In this document: one piece after another, positions 6,622 to 11,523 of the stretch | How the letters are laid out: every line of letters starts with the position of its first letter | Numbering within the stretch: position 1 is the stretch's first letter | Assembly (NCBI GenBank): GCA_947472655.1 | Contig: CANJCG010000049.1 | Coordinates: 1-11,523, forward strand | Source of the DNA: Actinomycetota bacterium | GTDB lineage: Bacteria; Actinomycetota; Actinomycetes; S36-B12 | Length of the DNA stretch: 11,523 nucleotides | Direction: 5' to 3' | Notes under the pieces: model-generated | Told to the model about the DNA's origin: nothing | What the model saw: only the letters and a program-made list of their open reading frames with translations | The model's database searches: none | Program-made: the position numbers and the translations under genes

Positions 6622-6826
6622 GCATGAACCGTAGCCCTTGGACCGTCTTATCGGGGCTGGCTACCAAGTCGAGAGACAAACTTGTCGCGGCGTTCGCGAA
6701 GAGATGATCAGTCCTTTCAGCAATAACAACACACGTACACAACGGGCGCTCTTCATGTTGGTGAAGTAGCAGTTCTTTCGTTCTCTTAGTGAACTTTCGC
6801 TATGGCCTAGCTACATGCGCTGGGTC
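6622..6826. other. Spacer upstream of the repeat-protein gene
   Basis: These 205 bases lie between the metallophosphoesterase stop and the repeat-protein start, with both genes on the minus strand. No gene is visible. They hold small inverted repeats: GACAA/TTGTC at 6675-6686, TCGCG/CGCGA at 6685-6699, CTTCA/TGAAG at 6751-6766, and GTAGCC/GGCTAC at 6631-6664, the last just upstream of the repeat-protein start and so in its likely leader. No consensus promoter is evident. Confidence 0.3.
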
Positions 6827-8242
6827 TTACTTATTGCTGCAAGCAATGTTCTTGGACTTCAGCGCGCACAACGCGAACGTAGCGCCGGCAGGATTGCGCA
6901 TTTGCAGGTCCCACTGAGTAGACGACTTCGGGATCCCGATTACATAGCCGAATTGGCTACTCATCCATGAGGATGTTGGCGCGCCATAGGTAATCTGTGG
7001 GGTGGACGGACCTGAAGTAGTAGAGATTGCTCCCAGAACGGGATCGAGCAATGTCCCACCATTGCCAATGACTAACTGACCTGGAATCCCAGGGATATTG
7101 ATCGCTTCAACGACGTGCACATGTGAAGAAACCAGAATCTGATAGTTCCCGAGCAAGCCGGCACTGGCTGCACTTTGGTCAGAAGATACCCAGCCTCCGG
7201 TAGGACTGCAATCATCGTTGACTTGCCAACCCACAATCGGGCGGTGAACGATCAGCCAGGAGTTTTGTTTCTTTGCAAGATTTGCCGCAGCCAGATACCG
7301 AGCACGTTGCGTATCGTAAATCGACGACACATTGCAGTCGTCACCATAGGCCGAGTCAACCACGACAAAGCGCAGTGTGTGCTTTGCATCAATTGACACA
7401 TCCGAGGCGTAGCTTTGATTGAGATCGTTCGCTGGCACGGTCAGAGCGCCATCTGGACCTGTATACGGTGCGCACGTATTCTGTGAGCCATCGCGCGGAT
7501 CCATGTAGATGAAGTAGCCGTTTCCGCCGCGGTTACATGCTTCGTGATTTCCCCGCGTCACCAGAATGGGGGCCGTAGAAAATATAGGCGACATTGGCGT
7601 GAAAACATCAGCTGCCCAGGCGTAAGCCGTGTCATTAAAAGGCATACCTTGGACAGGTGCGGGTGATCCAGCGCATTGAGCAATAAGCGTGGAAGCACAG
7701 GCTGCTTCGCGGTAGAAAAAGTCACCAGTGAAGACGATGAGGTCTGGCTTGTCTTTCGCGATGCTGCTTGAAATCTTTGCCAGCGGCCACGAGTTGGCAT
7801 CACCGCATTGTTGCGCCAGGTTGGCTTTAACACGACAACCAGTGTCGCCAAAGATTGCCAACTTTCTCACCTTGGATGGCATAGCGGCTGGGATAAATGT
7901 GGATCCAACCTGAGCGGTCTTAGCACCAACGGGAATATGGGCTGAGCATGAAGTGAACGCTGAGAATGCGGCTCCAGTTGTCGCGGGGGCGCTGCGCTCG
8001 CGCATTTCCACTGACTGCATTTCACCTTTGATATTCGTGACGTTTAGGAATGGGCAGCCGTTACCTCGATCAACAATGGCACGCGCTACAAGACCCGAAG
8101 GTGAAAGCCCATTTGGGGCCACGAGCGTGAATGCAGCAACCGGAGCTGAATTGGCGCCTGTTGCCATGCTCTGAGCGGTGGCGAGTCCACTCGCCAAGAG
8201 CAATCCGGCAAAAGTGGCAACGCCTACACGCATGAACTTCAT
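6827..8242 (-). CDS. Secreted purple-acid-phosphatase-like metallophosphoesterase
   Basis: The chosen start, ATG at 8240-8242, begins a signal peptide (MKFMRVG, hydrophobic core, ATA cleavage after about residue 23) and has an AAAGG site upstream. A frame extension to 8359 adds 39 residues that would bury the signal peptide. The 471-residue protein shows all five metallophosphoesterase blocks in order: FGDTG (Asp133), TGDFFY (Asp174, Tyr177), RGNHE (Asn232, His233), WLIVH (His333) and SSHVH (His374, His376). The GDxxY tyrosine is the iron ligand typical of purple acid phosphatases. Such enzymes hydrolyse phosphate mono- or diesters using a two-metal site, and this one acts outside the cytoplasm, perhaps to scavenge phosphate. 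Residues 24-124 form an unassigned N-terminal domain, and many cysteines suggest disulfides. The last block has Ser where GHxH has Gly. The substrate is unknown. Confidence 0.85.
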   Translation of the reverse strand: MKFMRVGVATFAGLLLASGLATAQSMATGANSAPVAAFTLVAPNGLSPSGLVARAIVDRGNGCPFLNVTNIKGEMQSVEMRERSAPATTGAAFSAFTSCSAHIPVGAKTAQVGSTFIPAAMPSKVRKLAIFGDTGCRVKANLAQQCGDANSWPLAKISSSIAKDKPDLIVFTGDFFYREAACASTLIAQCAGSPAPVQGMPFNDTAYAWAADVFTPMSPIFSTAPILVTRGNHEACNRGGNGYFIYMDPRDGSQNTCAPYTGPDGALTVPANDLNQSYASDVSIDAKHTLRFVVVDSAYGDDCNVSSIYDTQRARYLAAANLAKKQNSWLIVHRPIVGWQVNDDCSPTGGWVSSDQSAASAGLLGNYQILVSSHVHVVEAINIPGIPGQLVIGNGGTLLDPVLGAISTTSGPSTPQITYGAPTSSWMSSQFGYVIGIPKSSTQWDLQMRNPAGATFALCALKSKNIACSNK

Positions 8243-8402
8243 GGGAATTGCCTTTCGCCGGCGCATTGCGAATTTGCCGCGGTTTGCAAGGGTGTTCCAA
8301 GCTTCTGACAAATCTAGCCAAGCAGCACCTAAATTGCTATTCCTTGCATCGGTTGGCATCAGCGCATGAATCGGCGCTTTGGCGCAACCTACCGGCGTGA
8401 CC
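8243..8402. other. Spacer upstream of the metallophosphoesterase
   Basis: This segment lies between the metallophosphoesterase start and the hairpins after the thiolase gene. It must hold the phosphoesterase promoter, but I see no -35/-10 pair I can defend. On the minus strand an AAAGG sequence sits about eight bases before the ATG at 8242, which supports that start. No other gene is visible. Confidence 0.3.
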
Positions 8403-8432
8403 CACCCTTGCTAGGGTGCCGCAAACTTGCGG
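8403..8432 (-). terminator. Tandem hairpins after the thiolase-fold gene
   Basis: Reading downstream of the thiolase-fold stop on the minus strand, CCGCAA/TTGCGG (8419-8432, two-base centre) is followed at once by CACCCT/AGGGTG (8403-8418, four-base loop). Two adjacent perfect six-base-pair stems straight after a stop codon suggest a transcription end or 3' mRNA stabiliser. There is no T-run. Confidence 0.45.
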
Positions 8433-8436
8433 TGAA

Positions 8437-9621
8437 TCAGCTGCCCGTCATCAGGACAGCACCAGAGAACGGTCCAACAGCGTTGGCCCAAACTGCTACT
8501 TCAGCGTCCTTTACTTGGCGTGCACCGGACTCATTACCGCGTAATTGGCGAATCGATTCGATGCAGAAGTTCGCGCCGTGTCGACGTCCCACGTTGCAGG
8601 CTCCGCCATCGGTGTTCACTGGCAGGCTTCCACCAAGCCTGGTCGCGCCGGACTCAACAAATGGTCCTGACTCGCCTTCACCGCAGAAGCCCAAGGCTTC
8701 CAGCCACTGAAACACAATGATCGTGAATCCGTCATACAACTGTGCGCAGTCCACATCAGCTGGTTTGAGATCGGTTCGTGACCACATCTGCTCAGCCGCG
8801 TGGAATGGCGAGTTACGGTTCATGTCGAGCACTTTTTCGAAGCCAGCTGGCAAAATGTCAGTGGCTGACAGAGCCGCCGATTCGACAAATACTGGCTTCT
8901 TAGCGAAGTCATGTGCCCGCTCTTCGGTGGTGAAGATGATCGCGGAAGCCGAGTCCACTGGGTAGTCACAGTCCAGCAAGCGAACAGGCTTACTTACGTA
9001 CCGCGAGTTCAAATAATCTTCCATCGTCAGCGGATCACGCAATATCGCGTCATCGTTAAGTGCGGCATTGGCACGCTGAGAAATCACGTGTGCGCCGAAT
9101 TGTTCTTCGGTCGTACCGTAACGTTCCATATGTCGTTGAGCTGGCAGTGCGGAGATGGTCTGGATCGGCGTTACCGATCCGAACGGCATCGTGAACTGCG
9201 AGTCCCCAGGTACATACATCGGTCCTTGCACTGAGTCGCGCTCTTGAGCGCTACTGAGGCGTTGGTTGATCACGCGCACGGTGAGCACCGTGTGTGCCTG
9301 ACCGCTTTGGATTGCGGCGATCGCGGAGATCGCAGCGTGGATGTAGGCCGGACCACCTTGGTCGGAGTTATAAAAATTGAGCGGCATGATGCCCAACATG
9401 TGGCCCACATCAAGTGCGTCGATGCGATCCAAGCCCGGAGGCTCTGCTCCAGCGATGCCGGCATGTAACACGACACCATCAATCTGGTCAGCGGTAATGC
9501 CGCAGTCGCGCATGGCTGCTGTAGCTGCCTGAGCGACGAGTTGACGACGGTTTAATCCGGTGCGCCGACCGGTGGTTGAATAGCCGACACCGATTGCGGC
9601 GACGCGATCACTCTTTGCCAT
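8437..9621 (-). CDS. Thiolase-fold protein lacking the nucleophilic Cys (Ltp2/SCPx-like)
   Basis: The 394-residue product has the two-domain thiolase fold. The first half includes DQIDGVVLHAG (about 45-55) and NFYNSDQGGPAYIHAA (82-97). In ordinary thiolases this last region carries the acylated cysteine; aligned by the G-x-x-A pattern, Ser86 takes its place. The second half has LYDGFTIIVFQWLEALGF and NTDGGACNVGRRHG, then IRQLRG. These match the lipid-transfer-protein/SCPx-like thiolase group, where a partner DUF35 protein is required and Ltp2 acts as a retro-aldolase in steroid side-chain removal using tyrosines. An aldolase, a non-thiolytic acyl-CoA lyase or a condensing enzyme are all possible. 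GAGGAG upstream of the ATG at 9619-9621 is a strong ribosome site. It lies 35 bases after the DUF35 gene and is very likely co-transcribed with it. Confidence 0.85.
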   Translation of the reverse strand: MAKSDRVAAIGVGYSTTGRRTGLNRRQLVAQAATAAMRDCGITADQIDGVVLHAGIAGAEPPGLDRIDALDVGHMLGIMPLNFYNSDQGGPAYIHAAISAIAAIQSGQAHTVLTVRVINQRLSSAQERDSVQGPMYVPGDSQFTMPFGSVTPIQTISALPAQRHMERYGTTEEQFGAHVISQRANAALNDDAILRDPLTMEDYLNSRYVSKPVRLLDCDYPVDSASAIIFTTEERAHDFAKKPVFVESAALSATDILPAGFEKVLDMNRNSPFHAAEQMWSRTDLKPADVDCAQLYDGFTIIVFQWLEALGFCGEGESGPFVESGATRLGGSLPVNTDGGACNVGRRHGANFCIESIRQLRGNESGARQVKDAEVAVWANAVGPFSGAVLMTGS

Positions 9622-9656
9622 GTGGTTCTCCTCGGAAGTTACGTGGGTTGCGCCGG

Positions 9657-10109
9657 TCAGGCGAGCTTGAATAGTGGAAGGGTCAGCCCTGGGGCTACCT
9701 CTTGGAACGTCACCTGGACGGCCATGCCGATTCTGATGTCATCGTTGGCAATATCAACCATGTTGCTGGTGATGCGTATGTCCGAGTCTTCATCAAGCGC
9801 CACGATGATGAGGTTGTACGGCACTTTGTCGACGAAGTACGGGTGGAAAGGCTGAACTGTGGTCGTGTGCGAGTAAATCGTGCCACGCCCCGAGACCTGC
9901 TGTGGAGCCAGATGGTCCATCGACAGGCACTTCGGGCAGACCGGACGCGGGTAGTGCACGTATGTGCCACAGGCCCCGCAGCGCAAGATGAGGAGCTGAT
10001 GTTTAGCTACGCCCTCCCAGAAGAAACTCGTGAGGTTATCTACCTCAGGAATTGGTGGATAGTCAGCCGCTGTAGCTGACTCGGGGATAACGATGTTCGA
10101 CATTGCCAT
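9657..10109 (-). CDS. Zinc-ribbon/OB-fold DUF35 protein, partner of the thiolase-fold protein
   Basis: The 150-residue protein opens with a helix and FFWEG (29-33), characteristic of DUF35 proteins. A four-cysteine zinc ribbon follows: CGAC (Cys44, Cys47) and CPKC (Cys58, Cys61). From about residue 70 comes an OB-fold (GRGTIYSHTTTV, then VPYNLIIVALDE, and the closing strand MAVQVTFQEV). Family members are small subunits that bind thiolase-fold or acyl-CoA-processing enzymes and may gate the CoA substrate; ChsH2's DUF35 domain with Ltp2 is the best-studied case. GGAGG lies eight bases before the ATG at 10107-10109, so that start is preferred over the second ATG at 10103. It is the first gene of a two-gene operon. 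Confidence 0.9.
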   Translation of the reverse strand: MAMSNIVIPESATAADYPPIPEVDNLTSFFWEGVAKHQLLILRCGACGTYVHYPRPVCPKCLSMDHLAPQQVSGRGTIYSHTTTVQPFHPYFVDKVPYNLIIVALDEDSDIRITSNMVDIANDDIRIGMAVQVTFQEVAPGLTLPLFKLA

Positions 10110-10443
10110 CGGGTGGTCCTCCGCATCAGGTGTACTACCGGCAATGGACAGACGCTCTCGAGCCGGACTTGGAAGAACGTACTACCGCCGCACCACGATT
10201 CGCAGGCTTTTCGCAGAGTAGGTGTGCCCAGGCTTGCTCTGACGAGCTGGGCCCACATCGCTGTCCTCATAATTCGAACAGACCGTCATCACTTGAGTCC
10301 GAATCAATTGATTTGGCCATAACCCGATTGATTACCCAATAAACTTCAGTCTTCTTTGCATTGCCTTCCTGCATGTTGCGAGATTCATCCCCAACAAGTA
10401 CCTACGGCGCTTACCCGCCGAACACGATTGAAAAGGAATCCTC
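10110..10443. promoter_or_regulatory. Divergent spacer between DUF35 operon and aldo/keto reductase
   Basis: These 334 bases contain no gene I can support; short open frames here have no recognisable family or clear start. The part nearer the reductase has a perfect palindrome AATCAATTGATT (10302-10313), flanked by CC and GG for an imperfect 18-base symmetry, and a related GATTGATT occurs at about 10326-10333. The sequence GTACTACCG occurs twice (10132-10140 and 10179-10187). The region should carry promoters for both sides; the palindrome is a candidate operator. Confidence 0.4.
10433..10443 (+). promoter_or_regulatory. Ribosome binding site of the aldo/keto reductase
   Basis: AAAAGGA lies about six bases before the ATG at 10444 and supports that start. 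Confidence 0.6.
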
Positions 10444-11475
10444 ATGGCTACCCGCACACTTGGCACCACCGGAATGCATGTTTCCCAACTTGCGCTTGGC
10501 ACGATGATGTTTGGCAAATGGGGCGAACCAGACCACGACGTAAGCATCTCGATCATTCACCGCGCTCTTGATGCTGGAATCACTTTGGTTGACACCGCTG
10601 ACATGTATTCATTCGGGGAGTCAGAAATCATCGTTGGTAAAGCCTTGGTTGGTCGTCGCGATGACGTCATTCTTGCCACCAAGTTTCATAACCCCATGGG
10701 CCGCACTGATCCATTGAAGCGCGGAAACTCTCGCCGCTGGATTATTAAAGAAGTTGAAGACTCGCTTCGTCGCCTACAAACTGACTGGATCGATCTCTAC
10801 CAAGTGCATCGTCCAGAGCCCGGAACTGATTTCGAGGAAACCTTGGGCGCCTTATCTGACCTAGTCACCCAAGGAAAGATTCGCTACATCGGCACCTCAA
10901 CATTTCCTGCAACACAAATCGTTGAAGGTCAGTGGCTTGCAGAGAAGCGGAATCTCAAGCGCGTTGTTGCTGAACAGCCTCCATACTCAATCTTTGTTCG
11001 TGGCATTGAAACTGATGTGCTTCCTACAGCGCAGAAGTACGGCATGGGCACGCTCACCTGGAGTCCACTTGCTGGTGGCTGGCTCAGCGGCCGCTACCGC
11101 ATTGAAGGTTCGACCGCATCCAACTCAGCAAGCACTATTCGTTCAGCTAGCCCTGGCTTTGATGCTGACCTTCCCGGTAACCAAGCCAAGTTGATTGCTG
11201 CCGATGCTCTGGCACGGTTGGCCGAAGAAGTTGGCATCACCTTGCCGCAGCTTGCCTTGGCTTTTGTGCTGGAACATCCGGGTGTTACTTCAGTCATCAC
11301 TGGCCCTCGCACGATGGAGCAGTTGGAAACTCAGTTGGGTGCAGATGAGATCAAATTGACCGAAGATGTGCTTGATCGCATTGATCAGATCGTTGCCCCT
11401 GGCACCAATCTTGACGGCACCGATGGTGGTTGGGCCTTGCCTTGGATGACACCGCAAGCACGGCGTCGCGGCTAA
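10444..11475 (+). CDS. Aldo/keto reductase
   Basis: The 343-residue cytoplasmic enzyme is a TIM-barrel NADPH-dependent oxidoreductase. The catalytic tetrad can be read directly: Asp50 and Tyr55 in LVDTADMYSFGESE (48-61), Lys80 in LATKFH and His122 in YQVHRPEP. The N-terminal LGTTGMHVSQLALGTMMFG (6-24) is the usual strand-turn opening, and SVITGPRTMEQLE near the C-terminus matches the cofactor phosphate-binding loop 'vi.G.r...ql.en'. Length and motifs fit the AKR groups related to YajO/YhdN and oxidative-stress reductases; substrates are typically aldehydes or ketones and cannot be specified here. It is followed directly by a strong terminator and has its own upstream region, so it is probably a single-gene transcript, divergent from the DUF35 operon. 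Confidence 0.93.
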   Translation: MATRTLGTTGMHVSQLALGTMMFGKWGEPDHDVSISIIHRALDAGITLVDTADMYSFGESEIIVGKALVGRRDDVILATKFHNPMGRTDPLKRGNSRRWIIKEVEDSLRRLQTDWIDLYQVHRPEPGTDFEETLGALSDLVTQGKIRYIGTSTFPATQIVEGQWLAEKRNLKRVVAEQPPYSIFVRGIETDVLPTAQKYGMGTLTWSPLAGGWLSGRYRIEGSTASNSASTIRSASPGFDADLPGNQAKLIAADALARLAEEVGITLPQLALAFVLEHPGVTSVITGPRTMEQLETQLGADEIKLTEDVLDRIDQIVAPGTNLDGTDGGWALPWMTPQARRRG

Positions 11476-11479
11476 CAAA

Positions 11480-11518
11480 CAGCTGGGGCCGGCCGCGTAA
11501 GCAAGCCGGCCCCAGCTG
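11480..11518 (+). terminator. Strong GC-rich terminator hairpin
   Basis: CAGCTGGGGCCGGC (11480-11493) and its exact complement GCCGGCCCCAGCTG (11505-11518) form a 14-base-pair stem with an 11-base loop. It starts five bases after the reductase stop. A T-run is not seen in the five remaining bases, but the window ends there. It may also serve a converging gene to the right. Confidence 0.85.
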
Positions 11519-11523
11519 AACTA

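Noticed and set aside
8243..8359. N-terminal extension of the metallophosphoesterase
   Set aside because: It would place 39 polar residues before a clear signal peptide; the internal ATG at 8242 has a ribosome site and starts the signal peptide.
10040..10270. Minus-strand open frame upstream of and overlapping the DUF35 start
   Set aside because: It has no recognisable domain, a Cys/Arg-biased composition, and overlaps the DUF35 gene in another frame.

Overview
The window looks like chromosomal DNA of an actinobacterium (Actinomycetota) of moderate G+C, slightly above half by eye. The grounds are the gene families (family III CoA-transferase, a thiolase-fold protein paired with a DUF35 zinc-ribbon/OB-fold protein, an SRPBCC protein, an FMN azoreductase, a homing-endonuclease-associated-repeat protein), several genes without a clear Shine-Dalgarno site that may be leaderless, and a secreted glycine-rich protein with a Cys/Trp-rich tail. 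No rRNA, tRNA, CRISPR array, insertion sequence or phage gene was seen. The genus cannot be fixed from the sequence alone.

Layout. 1-948 (minus) is the N-terminal part of a FUSC-type membrane transporter that runs off the left edge. It is divergent from a small SRPBCC protein (1093-1614, plus), which converges on an alpha/beta hydrolase (1631-2542, minus). Upstream of the hydrolase, on the same strand, are an AzoR-like flavin reductase (2624-3265) and a secreted glycine-rich protein (3356-4393). A 213-base divergent spacer holding a perfect palindrome separates that gene from a family III CoA-transferase (4607-5824, plus). The CoA-transferase converges on a regulator-like protein with two homing-endonuclease-associated repeats (5839-6621, minus). 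Next on the minus strand come a secreted purple-acid-phosphatase-like metallophosphoesterase (6827-8242) and a two-gene operon encoding a DUF35 protein and a thiolase-fold protein (10109 down to 8437). An aldo/keto reductase (10444-11475, plus) followed by a strong terminator closes the window.

Functional themes. The CoA-transferase, thiolase-fold protein and DUF35 protein suggest acyl-CoA catabolism. The thiolase-fold protein lacks the thiolase nucleophilic cysteine, so an Ltp2-like carbon-carbon lyase role is more plausible than thiolysis. The azoreductase, aldo/keto reductase, hydrolase and FUSC pump are general redox, detoxification and export functions. Two secreted proteins with signal peptides suggest cell-surface or periplasm-like activities.

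Regulatory structure stands out more than any new system. There are perfect palindromes in front of azoR, the hydrolase, the glycine-rich/CoA-transferase pair and the aldo/keto reductase, and a long inverted repeat lies inside the 3' coding end of the repeat-protein gene. No clearly new multi-gene system was identified. The repeat protein without a nuclease and the Cys-less thiolase/DUF35 pair are the best candidates for follow-up.
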